From the NCBI RefSeq assembly GCF_003057965.1, contig NZ_CP020921.1, forward strand, positions 124,001-188,000: a DNA stretch of 64,000 nucleotides. Direction: 5' to 3'. A program made the position numbers and the translations under genes. Shown piece by piece: positions 28,788 to 38,230 of this stretch. The DNA is from Thermodesulfobium acidiphilum. Lineage in GTDB: Bacteria; Thermodesulfobiota; Thermodesulfobiia; Thermodesulfobiales; Thermodesulfobiaceae. The stretch's first letter is position 1, and every line of letters begins with the position of its first letter. The notes beneath the pieces were generated by a model. It worked only from the letters and a program-made list of their open reading frames with translations, had not been told where the DNA came from and did not search any database.

Positions 28788-29318
28788 TTAACTAGAAATT
28801 TTTAACAAATATTTTACTGCCTGATATAAATTTTTAAATTCTTTATTTTCTTTTCCTATTTTTAGACCTGTTATACCAGCATTTTTTGCAGTTTGCATAT
28901 CGCTTTCGCTATCTCCTATTAAGTATTTTGGTACATTAATACTAACTCCATCTCTTTCCAATTCATTAAGAGCTCTAACTATCATACCAGGCTTAGGTTT
29001 TCTACATTCGCAGTTGTCCGAAATATCGTGCGGACAATAAAAGATTTTATCTATTTTAGCTGCAGATTTTTGAAGTGAATCTTGCATGAAATTGTGGATT
29101 TTTTGAAGATCTTCTTCGCTCATCAATCGTTTCGCTATACCTCTCTGGTTTGTAATCAAAATTGTTATGAATAATTCATTATTTAATAATTTTATTGCTT
29201 TTTTCGAATATTTAAGAAATCTAAATAAGCTAATTTCTGTAACGTATCCACCTATGATTCTTTCATTTATCGTACCGTCTCTATCAAGAAAAACTATACC
29301 TCTTGGATTTTTTAAAAT
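28788..29318 (-). CDS. gmhB: GmhB-like D-glycero-D-manno-heptose bisphosphate phosphatase, AUU start
   Basis: HAD-family phosphatase, about 176 residues. The full frame shows GIVFLDRDGTINE (nucleophile DxD), LITNQRGIA, the zinc loop CPHDISDNCECRKPKPGM and YLIGDSESDMQTA, which is the complete GmhB/histidinol-phosphatase plan. No ATG, GTG or TTG lies upstream of motif I within the open frame. ATT 29318 is placed exactly 7 bases after AGAGGAG, so I take AUU as the start. A start at TTG 29159 would remove the catalytic DxD. It probably acts in ADP-heptose or a similar nucleotide-sugar route. Confidence 0.82.
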   Translation of the reverse strand: MLKNPRGIVFLDRDGTINERIIGGYVTEISLFRFLKYSKKAIKLLNNELFITILITNQRGIAKRLMSEEDLQKIHNFMQDSLQKSAAKIDKIFYCPHDISDNCECRKPKPGMIVRALNELERDGVSINVPKYLIGDSESDMQTAKNAGITGLKIGKENKEFKNLYQAVKYLLKISS

Positions 29319-29406
29319 TTTTTGACTCCTCTTTTAAATTTGTCTTTAAAGTGTCGATATATATAATAACTATACTATAATACAAATTTGCTTTAAGGAG
29401 AAATGC

Positions 29407-30312
29407 ATGGAAGAATCTCTTGTTACTGTTGCAATGCCTTCATACAATCATGAAAAGTATATCCAGGATGCTATAAAGAGCGTTATAGATCAAAGCTATG
29501 AAAATATAGAATTTATTATTATAAATGACTGTTCTACTGATAATACGCATAGTAAGATATGTGAAATGATAAATATTTGTAAGAGTAGATTCGTTAGATT
29601 TGAATATATAAACTCGGATAAAAATAACGGTATAGCAAAGACTCTAAACATGTGCCTGAAGTGGGCTAAGGGCAATTATTTCTCATTGCTTGCCTCAGAT
29701 GATATCTTTTTCCCTGATAAAATAGAACTTCTGGTTAACGAACTTGAGAAATTACCTGAGAAATATGCAATTATCTTTGGAGATGCTACTTATATTAACG
29801 AATACGGAGGTATTTTGAAGGTAAAAAAGGGTTCTGTGGAGTCTGAAAGTGTACTTGTCATACTTGCATCTGATAGAGATGATTTTAACTATCTAAACGA
29901 AGATGAATTTGGCACATACAAAACTCTTTTTAAAGGATATCTGCCTACCCCTTCATGGCTTGCAAGGACCAGGTGTATTCGCGAGGTTGGTGGATTTAAT
30001 GAAAAATATTTTATAGAAGATATGCCGCTGTGGGTAGCTCTTTCGAAAAGATATAAATTTAAATTTATTAATAAATCAGTTGCAGGATATAGGTTTCACC
30101 TTCAGAATACTTCTTCTTTGTATCATTATAAAATGCTTGTAGACTTAATAAAGTTGTTAAAAAACGAAAAACAATATTGTATTCAGAAGGGTTTAGAGGA
30201 TGTCTGGAAAAATATGATGAGCCTTTGTCTGAAAGAGATTTTACAAAAGGAAAATTTATCCCTTCAACAAAAAAAATGTGTAATTGATTTGCTCAAAGAA
30301 GATAAGGTTTGA
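29407..30312 (+). CDS. Family 2 glycosyltransferase
   Basis: A 301-residue GT-A fold enzyme. It shows VAMPSYNHEKYIQDAI, IINDCSTDNT, LLASDDIFFPDK (the DxD-type metal site) and FIEDMPLWVAL (acceptor-side acid). There are no membrane helices, so it works at the cytoplasmic face. AAGGAG precedes the ATG and a TATAAT box lies at 29376-29381. Its position before a very large glycosyltransferase and flagellin suggests flagellar or surface-glycan synthesis; donor and acceptor are unknown. A GAAA-loop hairpin (30316-30329) follows the stop without a T-run. Confidence 0.87.
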   Translation: MEESLVTVAMPSYNHEKYIQDAIKSVIDQSYENIEFIIINDCSTDNTHSKICEMINICKSRFVRFEYINSDKNNGIAKTLNMCLKWAKGNYFSLLASDDIFFPDKIELLVNELEKLPEKYAIIFGDATYINEYGGILKVKKGSVESESVLVILASDRDDFNYLNEDEFGTYKTLFKGYLPTPSWLARTRCIREVGGFNEKYFIEDMPLWVALSKRYKFKFINKSVAGYRFHLQNTSSLYHYKMLVDLIKLLKNEKQYCIQKGLEDVWKNMMSLCLKEILQKENLSLQQKKCVIDLLKEDKV

Positions 30313-30396
30313 AAACAGATGAAAATCTGCTGAGATAAATAATTTTATATTTATATCTATAGAAAAGTTTTAAAAGATTGGAAAAGGAGCAGGATT

Positions 30397-33300
30397 ATGA
30401 TTAAGATTTTAGGCGTTGTAAGCGATCACACAGGTTGCCCCTATTACAGGATGAAACTTCCTTCAAAGTTTGTAGAAAGATATTTTTCTAAATCTGTAGA
30501 GTTTAATATAACTGACGAGATGAACGAAAAGTTAATGAGAGAACACGATTTTATCATTGTCCAGAAAACCCCGTATCCTGAGAGATTGGAAGAGTTTAGG
30601 TATATAAAAAAACTAAGAAAAAAACTGATGCTTGAATTTGATGACTTTTATCACGACGTTCCTTCATTTAACCCTTCGAGGAATTATTGGCTTAACAGGT
30701 ATAAATATTACAGAAAAAGGCCACTTGATTTTTTTGAAGATATGTTAGGAGAGGTAGACAAAGTAATTGTCTCAACCAAATTCTTAAAGAATTTTTATGA
30801 AAAATTTAATAAAAATATTGTAATAAACCCAAACAATTTAGATCCTGATATCTTTTTGAAAGTTAAACCAGCAAGACAAACAGGAATAGATAATATAAAT
30901 ATTTGCTGGTTTGGATCTTCTTCTCATGTGGGGGACTTCGATATTGTGGGAGAAGTTTTAAAAGAAATTGTCTTAAAATATGATAACGTGTATATTCATA
31001 TCGGTGGCGACTTACAAACATTTCTAAATCTAAAGGTAGATGAAACAAGGAAAATATTTCATCACTGGCTTCCGTTTGACGTGTACCCCTTTCAATATTC
31101 AAATTTCCAGATTGCTGTTGCCCCAATACTTGATCTACCTTTCAACAGGGCAAGGTCTCCTTTGAAATACTATGAATATGGTTGTTCAAATCTTGCAGGA
31201 GTATATGACAGGCTTGACCCGTATGAACTGGAGGTTGAAGATGGAAGGTGCGGTATTCTGGTAAAAGGAGAGAAGGAATGGTTTGACGCAATATGTAAAT
31301 TGATAGAAGATGAAGAACTAAGGTATTCTATTGCAAATAATGCCAGAGAAGACGTTTTGAAAAATCACATATGGTCTGAGGAAAAGGCAAAATTTTATCT
31401 AACAGATGTTATTGGCATAGATGAAGAGGATATATTACATCCCAAAAAAGTCTTCCAGAAGGCTGAATGTTCTGTAAAAAAAGAGGGGATTTTTAGCATA
31501 TTTTACTTTTTTTATCCTGTAGACGAAGCTTTGATTGAAAACGAAATAAAGATTCTTGAAGAATTTACAAAAGATTTTAATGCTGAGTTAAACATATTAA
31601 GAATGCCAGAAAGGATTCAGAACGCGTACTCGTTTATTGAAAAAAATATAAAGGGTGAGCATTTTGCTATTGTTACTCCAATATTTTTGCCGTATGAATC
31701 AGATTTTAACGTTTTTAAGAATCTTATTGAAGAATTAGAGGAAAACGATTTAGACATTATTTCTCCTACCCTAGTAGACATGACTGGGAAAATTTTATCC
31801 TGTGGGATAGCTTTTAAAGAAATGGACGTTCTAAAGGGTCCTGTAGCGCCAGGATATTTTCTGGTTGAGTCTTCTTTATCATTTCCTGATGAAAAGATTC
31901 AGATAATGAGCGCACTTCCATTCAAATTTCTTGTTGGTAGAAAAAGTTTTATAGATAAAGTGAAGGATATGGAAACTGCAAATTATGAAAACAACGAGTA
32001 TGCATTTATTGAGAGCCTGCTTAAGGCAAGGAAAGTTCTTTGGGCTGGGGTTTCAAAAAGATGTAAGGTTACCTATGCCTTTTCAGAGAAGATCTCAGAA
32101 CAACTTCATGCCTATCGAATAGGATTAGAAAGAGACGATCAGAAGAAACTCTTTTCAAGAGTCGAGATACTGCCAGATTTTTATATTCACACAAAGTGGT
32201 ATGCTCCAAATGAATGGGATATCAGAATCTATAAGTACGGCCTAACTAACAAAGATAGAGTATTAGAGATGAGTAGTTTTGAGAGAGGCAAAAGTATATT
32301 GTCACCGTATTTTAGAAACGATTTAGAGTCTGACTTTTTGAGCGTTTGTGTTTTAAAAGAAGAAGGATTTAATCTTGAGGAACTTTATAAGACATTACGC
32401 TGGCAACAATTTCCTGCATTTCAGGTAGTGGAATTTGCAGATTCAAAAAGTTTTTTAGAGAGAATACTTTCTATGAAAGAAAGGTATTTTGTTATAACAC
32501 ACAAGGATGCCAGACTTCACCCGTGGTTTATGTCTTATGTTTATGGCATTGCAAAGGAATGTTCGCCCCAATTAATAACTACCGATTATATTCTTGATAA
32601 TGAGCCAATTTGTACCCCTGATCTCTCTGTAGAATTTCTAGAAAGCTATAACTATGTAGGAAAAACTTTTGTTGTCGAAAAAGAGCTTTTAATAGATGTC
32701 CTGAGGGAAAGAATTTCTGATATGCCAGACTTAGACGTTTTACTTGAAGAGCTTTTGGAATTTGATTCTCAAAGAATAGAAAACGGAATAACAAAAAAAC
32801 TCGAAAAAATATATCCTGATTTTTATTATGATATCTTGCTCAGAATTTCAGAAAAAAATCCCAAAACTTTTAGGATCCCAATGCATTTAATAAGAACTTC
32901 AGAATCAAAAGATTCTAATGCTGAAAGGATAGCTTTAGAAAATCATCTGGAAAGAATAGGATTTGAATATGAGAGAATAGAAGAAAATTACGGCTGTTTT
33001 AGAATTTATCCAAAGATTGCTGAGGTTCCTATTGAAGTATTTGTTGTAGGAGAAAATGTTCATGAAGACGTGCTAGATAGCATTTCCAAAGACTTTAAGG
33101 TGACAAGAGTTTCTAATTTTAGGCAACTATTCAATGCAGCAAAAGAATCAAATTCAGAAAACGTGCTGGTTATAAAGGATAGCTTAAGGTATATTGATAA
33201 TGACGTTATACTCGGACTTAACTCTTATCTTTCAAAAAAGGATGTTGGTATCACTTCCCTGAAGGCGCTCTATAGTCAGAATAAATTGGTAATTGGTACT

Positions 33301-33726
33301 GGCATAGTAATTTCTAAGAACAGGGTCTTTTATGCCATGAACCTTTCAAATGCAGATGAAGAAGGACTTACGAAAAGAGGTTCTGTTACGAGCAATTTTA
33401 TTTCCCCTATTATAGAGATATTTGCCATAAAAAGGCATTTGTTTTTAGAATTAGGATCAATTTCAGATACGCCTTTTTCTCAGCTTGAACTCTCTCTAAA
33501 GGCTCTTGAAATGGGAAAGAGAACTGTAGTGTTGCCCTATTTTACGGCTATGTTTGAAGAACCTATTACATCTAATAATAAATTTGAGTCTTCTAAGAAA
33601 AAGACATCTTTAGTAAGTAAGGAACTTTCAAGAATTCTTACAAGGTATAAAAAATTTATTATTAGCGATGCTGACTTATATTTTAATCCAATGCTTAACT
33701 ATTCATTTAGCGACTTCGAGTATTAA
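30397..33726 (+). CDS. 1109-residue multi-module glycosyltransferase
   Basis: Residues 1-350 form a GT4-like (GT-B) module: LEFDDFYH, ICWFGSSSHVGD, IHIGGDL, RSPLKYYEYGCSN and GILVKGEKEW are typical. The rest looks like at least three degenerate GT2 (GT-A) modules: about 370-570 (DIISPTLVDMTGKILSCGI), 660-800 (TTDYILDNEPICTPDLSVE, NYVGKTF) and 890-1060 (VGITSLKALYSQNKLVIGTGI). Standard DxD motifs are hard to find in the later modules, so some may be structural. No signal peptide or membrane helix. It ends directly at the sigma-28 promoter of flagellin, suggesting a role in flagellin glycosylation. Confidence 0.78.
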   Translation: MIKILGVVSDHTGCPYYRMKLPSKFVERYFSKSVEFNITDEMNEKLMREHDFIIVQKTPYPERLEEFRYIKKLRKKLMLEFDDFYHDVPSFNPSRNYWLNRYKYYRKRPLDFFEDMLGEVDKVIVSTKFLKNFYEKFNKNIVINPNNLDPDIFLKVKPARQTGIDNINICWFGSSSHVGDFDIVGEVLKEIVLKYDNVYIHIGGDLQTFLNLKVDETRKIFHHWLPFDVYPFQYSNFQIAVAPILDLPFNRARSPLKYYEYGCSNLAGVYDRLDPYELEVEDGRCGILVKGEKEWFDAICKLIEDEELRYSIANNAREDVLKNHIWSEEKAKFYLTDVIGIDEEDILHPKKVFQKAECSVKKEGIFSIFYFFYPVDEALIENEIKILEEFTKDFNAELNILRMPERIQNAYSFIEKNIKGEHFAIVTPIFLPYESDFNVFKNLIEELEENDLDIISPTLVDMTGKILSCGIAFKEMDVLKGPVAPGYFLVESSLSFPDEKIQIMSALPFKFLVGRKSFIDKVKDMETANYENNEYAFIESLLKARKVLWAGVSKRCKVTYAFSEKISEQLHAYRIGLERDDQKKLFSRVEILPDFYIHTKWYAPNEWDIRIYKYGLTNKDRVLEMSSFERGKSILSPYFRNDLESDFLSVCVLKEEGFNLEELYKTLRWQQFPAFQVVEFADSKSFLERILSMKERYFVITHKDARLHPWFMSYVYGIAKECSPQLITTDYILDNEPICTPDLSVEFLESYNYVGKTFVVEKELLIDVLRERISDMPDLDVLLEELLEFDSQRIENGITKKLEKIYPDFYYDILLRISEKNPKTFRIPMHLIRTSESKDSNAERIALENHLERIGFEYERIEENYGCFRIYPKIAEVPIEVFVVGENVHEDVLDSISKDFKVTRVSNFRQLFNAAKESNSENVLVIKDSLRYIDNDVILGLNSYLSKKDVGITSLKALYSQNKLVIGTGIVISKNRVFYAMNLSNADEEGLTKRGSVTSNFISPIIEIFAIKRHLFLELGSISDTPFSQLELSLKALEMGKRTVVLPYFTAMFEEPITSNNKFESSKKKTSLVSKELSRILTRYKKFIISDADLYFNPMLNYSFSDFEY

Positions 33727-33750
33727 ATTTTTGTAAAAATTTTCCGATAC
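33724..33750 (+). promoter_or_regulatory. Sigma-28 (FliA) promoter of flagellin
   Basis: TAAA at 33724-33727, then exactly 15 bases, then TCCGATAC at 33743-33750, matching the flagellar sigma consensus TAAA-N15-GCCGATAA with two mismatches at the edges. Its first base belongs to the stop codon of the preceding gene. The predicted leader is about 100 bases. Confidence 0.8.
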
Positions 33751-33775
33751 TATGTTTAGATGAAAAATATCTATT

Positions 33776-33851
33776 AAGGAGGTGAAGGAAGGGGATAATT
33801 TGAGGTAAGTTTTTGATCCATCCAGGGAAGAAAATTTTAAAAACATGGAGG
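33776..33851 (+). promoter_or_regulatory. GGA-rich flagellin leader, candidate CsrA target
   Basis: The leader has five GGA triplets (33778, 33787, 33793, 33826, 33847); the last is in the ribosome binding site ATGGAGG. GGAT (33793-33796) can pair with ATCC at 33815-33818 or 33819-33822. A complete anti-Shine-Dalgarno complement AAGGAGGTGA (33776-33785) lies 77 bases before the start. CsrA, encoded at 39798, binds such paired GGA sites in flagellin leaders of Firmicutes. Confidence 0.55.
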
Positions 33852-33859
33852 TTTAAGAG

Positions 33860-35503
33860 ATGGCTCTTTACATTAACACAAATGTGTCTGCTATGCAGGC
33901 AAACTACAATCTCTCTCAGACAAGTAACGCAATGAGTTCAAGTCTTGAGAAGTTATCTACGGGTCTTAGAATTAACAGTGCTGCAGATGACCCGGCAGGT
34001 CTTACAATTTCAAACACGCTTCAGGCACAAATTAAAGGCCTGGGACAGGCAATTCAGAATTCAAATGATGGCATAAATATGATTCAAACTGCTGCAGGAG
34101 CCCTTACTGAGGTTACAAACCTTATTCAGTCGATGAGAACTCTTGCAGTGAGTGCATCGAACACGGCTGTGAATGATACAGCCTCGAGACAGGCCGATCA
34201 GTACCAGATTAACTCTGCTATTTCATCTCTAAAGAATATTGCAGCTACCACTGCATTTGGAAACGTAAAGCTCTTAAATGGTAACTTTGGTTATAACACC
34301 CAGATAACGACGCCAAACGATATAAGTGGCATGGGTGTAGCGGCGAGTGCAACAAATCTTAATTACCTTGGCAACATTTCAATGCAGATTAAACAGCAAG
34401 CTACTCAGGCATATATGACAGGTGCATTTCTTGGCACTTCGGCTTCGGGTGCGGGTGGAACAATTGCATTTTCTATTAATACCCTGGATTCTGCAGGAAA
34501 CATTATAAATACTCAAGCTATTACTGCTACTATAGCTAGTGGTGTTTCAGGTTCTGCTGCTCTAACTAATATTGTAAATGCAATAAACCAGTTTAGTGGA
34601 ACCACTCAGGTTTTTGCTGCTTTAAATACAGCAGCAGCTTCTGGTGAGGTTGATCTTGGAAGTGTACAGTATGGTTCGAAGTTTAGCTTTTCGATTTCAC
34701 CTGTAACTGTTAGTTCTGGAGCATCCGGTGTTGTATCAGGACAATTGTCTGGAGCAACGGCTACTGGAGGGCAGGATTTGGTTGTGCAGGTTGGTATAGG
34801 TACAGCTGCTTCTGCAGGTGATACGCTCACTGCTAACTACATTGCAGGAAATAGCAGCGGAACGTCCGGTCAATTTGTTATAGCAGATACTGCGTCAACT
34901 AATAAGTATGTGGGCTTTTATGCCAATTTAACATTGACTAGCGGTTCAGGTGGGAGTGGAACAGTTACTACTGGCAATTCGGCTTTATCTGCTTCTTTTG
35001 AAGCTACTGCCAATCCAAATTGGACTACTGCTGTTGGCATGCTTAATACAGGATCACAGGTTAACGTAGGCGTTCTTGCAAAGAATAGTGCTACCTTCCA
35101 GATAGGCGCAAATGCAGGACAGCTTGTGAGTATGGTAATTAATAACCTTACTCCAGATGCGCTTGGATTTAGCGCAGGACTTGGAGAGAGCGTTTCCCAG
35201 ATAAACGTCCAGACTCTATCTGGCGCACAAAATGCAATACAGGTCTTAGATGCTGCAAATACTGAAGTATCAGTTATTGCGTCCAGTCTCGGTGCCTTCC
35301 AGACAAATACCCTTCAGTCGAACGTCAATTCTCTTTCTATAGCACAAACTAATCTGTCTGCATCCAATGCTGCAATTCAGGATACTAATATGGCTGCTGA
35401 GATGACCAACTTTACAAGACTTCAGATTTTGATGAAATCGGGCATTGCAATGCTTTCGCAAGCAAACCAGATTCCATCTGCTTTACTTACGCTTTTGCAA
35501 TAA
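33860..35503 (+). CDS. fliC: Flagellin
   Basis: Filament subunit, 547 residues, secreted by the flagellar type III system. Conserved D0/D1 ends are clear: N-terminal INTNVSAMQANYNLSQ and KLSTGLRINSAADDPAGL; C-terminal SNAAIQDTNMAAEMTNFTR and MLSQANQIPSALLTLLQ. The middle (about residues 150-430) is a variable surface region very rich in Ser, Thr, Gly and Ala, a plausible O-glycosylation target. Sigma-28 promoter, GGA-rich leader and strong terminator surround it. Confidence 0.97.
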   Translation: MALYINTNVSAMQANYNLSQTSNAMSSSLEKLSTGLRINSAADDPAGLTISNTLQAQIKGLGQAIQNSNDGINMIQTAAGALTEVTNLIQSMRTLAVSASNTAVNDTASRQADQYQINSAISSLKNIAATTAFGNVKLLNGNFGYNTQITTPNDISGMGVAASATNLNYLGNISMQIKQQATQAYMTGAFLGTSASGAGGTIAFSINTLDSAGNIINTQAITATIASGVSGSAALTNIVNAINQFSGTTQVFAALNTAAASGEVDLGSVQYGSKFSFSISPVTVSSGASGVVSGQLSGATATGGQDLVVQVGIGTAASAGDTLTANYIAGNSSGTSGQFVIADTASTNKYVGFYANLTLTSGSGGSGTVTTGNSALSASFEATANPNWTTAVGMLNTGSQVNVGVLAKNSATFQIGANAGQLVSMVINNLTPDALGFSAGLGESVSQINVQTLSGAQNAIQVLDAANTEVSVIASSLGAFQTNTLQSNVNSLSIAQTNLSASNAAIQDTNMAAEMTNFTRLQILMKSGIAMLSQANQIPSALLTLLQ

Positions 35504-35507
35504 TAGT

Positions 35508-35545
35508 TTGCCCGGGGAATTCCCCCGGGCATTTGTTGTTTTTTA
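35508..35545 (+). terminator. Intrinsic terminator of flagellin
   Basis: An 8-bp all-GC stem, GCCCGGGG/CCCCGGGC (35510-35517 with 35523-35530), around AATTC, followed by a T-rich run from 35532. It isolates the strong flagellin transcript from flaG-fliD. Confidence 0.9.
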
Positions 35546-35596
35546 TGTTCTGTCTAAAGAATATAAATAACAACAAAATTTATAAGGAGGCAAAAA

Positions 35597-36001
35597 GTGG
35601 ATGCTAGTAGCAAAAATCAATTAAACAAAGCTGTTCAGATACAGCCAGAATTGATGGCTATTCAGCAGTCACAGGTGGTAGCCAATAAAGTGGAAAACAA
35701 TACTATAAGCAATAAGATAGAAGCTATACCAATAGATCAAAAGCCAGGCTCAGATAATAATAGCGAAATAAGTCTTAAAAACCTTAAAAGTATAGCAAAG
35801 AGCCTGAACAATATAGCCAAAAATCTTGACATAAAGAGTAAGTTTGAGGTGTATGAAAAGATGAAAGGAGTTTATTATATTAAAGTTTACAATGCACAAA
35901 CGAATGAAACCATAAGCGAATTTCCTCCTAAGAAATATCTTGATATGATATTTAGTTTTATAAACGGATCAGGAAATTTATTAATAGATAAGAAGGTGTG
36001 A
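35597..36001 (+). CDS. flaG: FlaG family protein
   Basis: A 134-residue protein with a disordered Gln/Asn-rich first half and the conserved FlaG C-terminal domain (KFEVYEKMKGVYYIKVYNAQT, ISEFPPKKYLDMI). FlaG influences filament length in several bacteria and usually lies beside fliD, as here (5-base gap). The start is GTG 35597 after AAGGAGG. Confidence 0.88.
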   Translation: MDASSKNQLNKAVQIQPELMAIQQSQVVANKVENNTISNKIEAIPIDQKPGSDNNSEISLKNLKSIAKSLNNIAKNLDIKSKFEVYEKMKGVYYIKVYNAQTNETISEFPPKKYLDMIFSFINGSGNLLIDKKV

Positions 36002-36005
36002 GAAG

Positions 36006-37793
36006 ATGTCCAGTGTAAATCCAACCTCGTCATCAAATACAAGTTCTCTTTTGAATAACGTGAGTTTAGGGAGCGCATCAATTGTCGGTTTGGCATCTGG
36101 AATTGATACTACGGCTCTTGTTAATGCTATGACCCAGCAAGATGAGGGAACGCTAAATCAACTTCAATCAGAACAAGCTACTCTGCAGGCAAAGATATCT
36201 GCCTGGAATAACTTGCAAAGCCTTTTTACAAAACTTCAAAGCGATGCTACTTCTCTTGCAAACCAAAACAACGTTTTGTCTGCTACTGCTATCAGTTCAA
36301 ATACAAGCGTTCTTACAGCAACTTCATCAGGCGCAACTCAACCTGGTTCATATGCTTTGAACGTTACTCAACTTGCAACTGCACAAAGCTCAAGGTCTCA
36401 AAGCTTTTCATCGGCAAGCGCTACAATTGGACAGGGCACTTTTACTATTACCCCCAATAATGGTTCTACCCCTCTTACGATAAATATTACTTCTTCTAAT
36501 GATACACTTCAAGGACTGGCTGACGCAATAAACAGCGCTTCTGGTTCTCCTGTTACTGCAAACATTATTAGTAATTCTAATGGTACTTTTTTGATTTTGA
36601 CCTCCAATAAAACAGGTGTGGCAAATGGCTTTACTGTAACCGACAATGTAACCAATGGCGGAACTGTGGTTAGTTTTTCTGGAGCAACAAGTTCTACTGA
36701 TTATACTCAAGGCATTACGCTTACCGCTGCTCAGGATGCACAGGTTCAACTAGGGACTACCAATCCAATTACAATTAATAGCAGCTCTAATACGATCACT
36801 ACAATAGTGCCAGGTCTTTCTATAAATCTGGTGGGAGTAGGACAGGCTACCCTTAACGTTAGTTACAACGATTCCAATGCGAAAACTCTGATAAATAATT
36901 TTATTACTGATTATAACAACATAATAGCCTTTAGGAATCAATATGCTTCGTATAATTCTACAACCAAGCAAGCAGGGGTTTTGTTCTCAGATCCAAGTTT
37001 CAATAATTTTATGAATCAATTAACACAAGCTATCTCTTCTGCCGCCAAAGGTAACATCTCCCAGGGAAGTCCTGCCTCAATTGCTGATCTTGGGATTACA
37101 ATATCTACTGATCCTTCTACTATGGGACAGCTTAGTTTTAACTCTTCTACCTTTGATAGCGCTTATAATTCTAACCCTCAGGCGGTAGCAAACGCGATGA
37201 TAGGACTGGGCACTACAAATAATCCAAATGCTACTGTGATAGGTTTTTCTTCTCAGACACAAGGCGGTGTCTATACAATAAATGTTACTGGTTGGGATCC
37301 TAATGGCAATGCTATTGCTACTATTAATGGCCAGAGCGTGACAGGACAGGGCAATATAATAAACGGCTTAAGCTCTACTCCTGCAGATGGTCTTGGAATA
37401 AGCGTCACTCCTGGTTTTACAGGAAGTTTTCAGGTTACTATGAACAAGGGAATATTCCAGCAGGTTCTGGATGCTCTAACTCCCATTACTCAGCCCTTTG
37501 GTCAATTGTCTACTGTAATTACCAACCTTAACAATACTAACAGTGCACTTCAAAATCAGATAAATCAACAAACGGCTTTTATTCAGCAAAGAAGAAACTT
37601 ATATTTAAAACAATTTGCTCAAATGGAGGCTACGCTTGCGAGTCTTGATTTACAAAACATGTGGTTAGGATATCAGACAGCTTCTCTTTCAGGATCAAGC
37701 GCATTGTCAGGGTCTTTGTCTTCTGCTGGTGGCTTGAGTTCTGTTACGGGATCTGGTTCGGCTTCAGGGTCCTCTACAAGTTCTTCAGGTTAA
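36006..37793 (+). CDS. fliD: Flagellar filament cap protein FliD
   Basis: Cap (HAP2) that folds flagellin at the filament tip, 595 residues. The N-terminal domain has IVGLASGIDTTALVNAMTQQ with adjoining coiled coil, and the C-terminal D0/D1 coil is visible (TVITNLNNTNSALQNQINQQ; LYLKQFAQMEATLASL). The middle is Thr/Ser/Asn-rich and variable. The last ~40 residues are a low-complexity Ser/Gly tail, not typical of FliD. It is followed by fliS. Confidence 0.93.
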   Translation: MSSVNPTSSSNTSSLLNNVSLGSASIVGLASGIDTTALVNAMTQQDEGTLNQLQSEQATLQAKISAWNNLQSLFTKLQSDATSLANQNNVLSATAISSNTSVLTATSSGATQPGSYALNVTQLATAQSSRSQSFSSASATIGQGTFTITPNNGSTPLTINITSSNDTLQGLADAINSASGSPVTANIISNSNGTFLILTSNKTGVANGFTVTDNVTNGGTVVSFSGATSSTDYTQGITLTAAQDAQVQLGTTNPITINSSSNTITTIVPGLSINLVGVGQATLNVSYNDSNAKTLINNFITDYNNIIAFRNQYASYNSTTKQAGVLFSDPSFNNFMNQLTQAISSAAKGNISQGSPASIADLGITISTDPSTMGQLSFNSSTFDSAYNSNPQAVANAMIGLGTTNNPNATVIGFSSQTQGGVYTINVTGWDPNGNAIATINGQSVTGQGNIINGLSSTPADGLGISVTPGFTGSFQVTMNKGIFQQVLDALTPITQPFGQLSTVITNLNNTNSALQNQINQQTAFIQQRRNLYLKQFAQMEATLASLDLQNMWLGYQTASLSGSSALSGSLSSAGGLSSVTGSGSASGSSTSSSG

Positions 37794-37843
37794 TAACCTT
37801 AAGTTAAATTATAATCTAGTTATTTTGGTAAAGGAGGAAAAAG

Positions 37844-38230
37844 ATGACGCCTTATGGCTCGCAGGTATATAAAACAAATGAATTAGAAACGTCTCCACCC
37901 TGGAAGATTTTGATAATGTCTTATGAAACTATTATAAAAAACCTGAAAATAGCCAAAGAAGCTATTAAAAAGAAGGATTTTTTTGTAAAGAGTAAAAGTA
38001 TATCCAAAGCTCAGATGATAATACTTACTCTGATTTCAATGCTCGATCAAAGTCAAGACAAAGAAATTGTAGGCTCTCTTACTTCCCTGTACTTTTATTA
38101 CACAAAAGAGCTAACAATAGCAAATGCTGAGAATTCTATTGAGAGGATAGACAACGTGATTGGCCTTATAGATACTCTAAAGAGTGGTTGGGAAGAGGCA
38201 TTTTCAAAGATGGGACTCTTGGTGAAGTGA
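37844..38230 (+). CDS. fliS: Flagellin export chaperone FliS
   Basis: A 128-residue all-helical chaperone that holds the flagellin C-terminus before export. The family N-terminal pattern YGSQVYKTNELETSPPWKILIMSYETIIKNL is clear, along with SISKAQMIILTLISMLD. It lies after fliD as in most flagellar operons and overlaps the next gene (GTGA). Confidence 0.9.
   Translation: MTPYGSQVYKTNELETSPPWKILIMSYETIIKNLKIAKEAIKKKDFFVKSKSISKAQMIILTLISMLDQSQDKEIVGSLTSLYFYYTKELTIANAENSIERIDNVIGLIDTLKSGWEEAFSKMGLLVK

Noticed and set aside
30316-30329. CAGAT-GAAA-ATCTG hairpin after the GT2 gene
   Set aside because: It has a neat tetraloop but no T-run, so it is not called a terminator.
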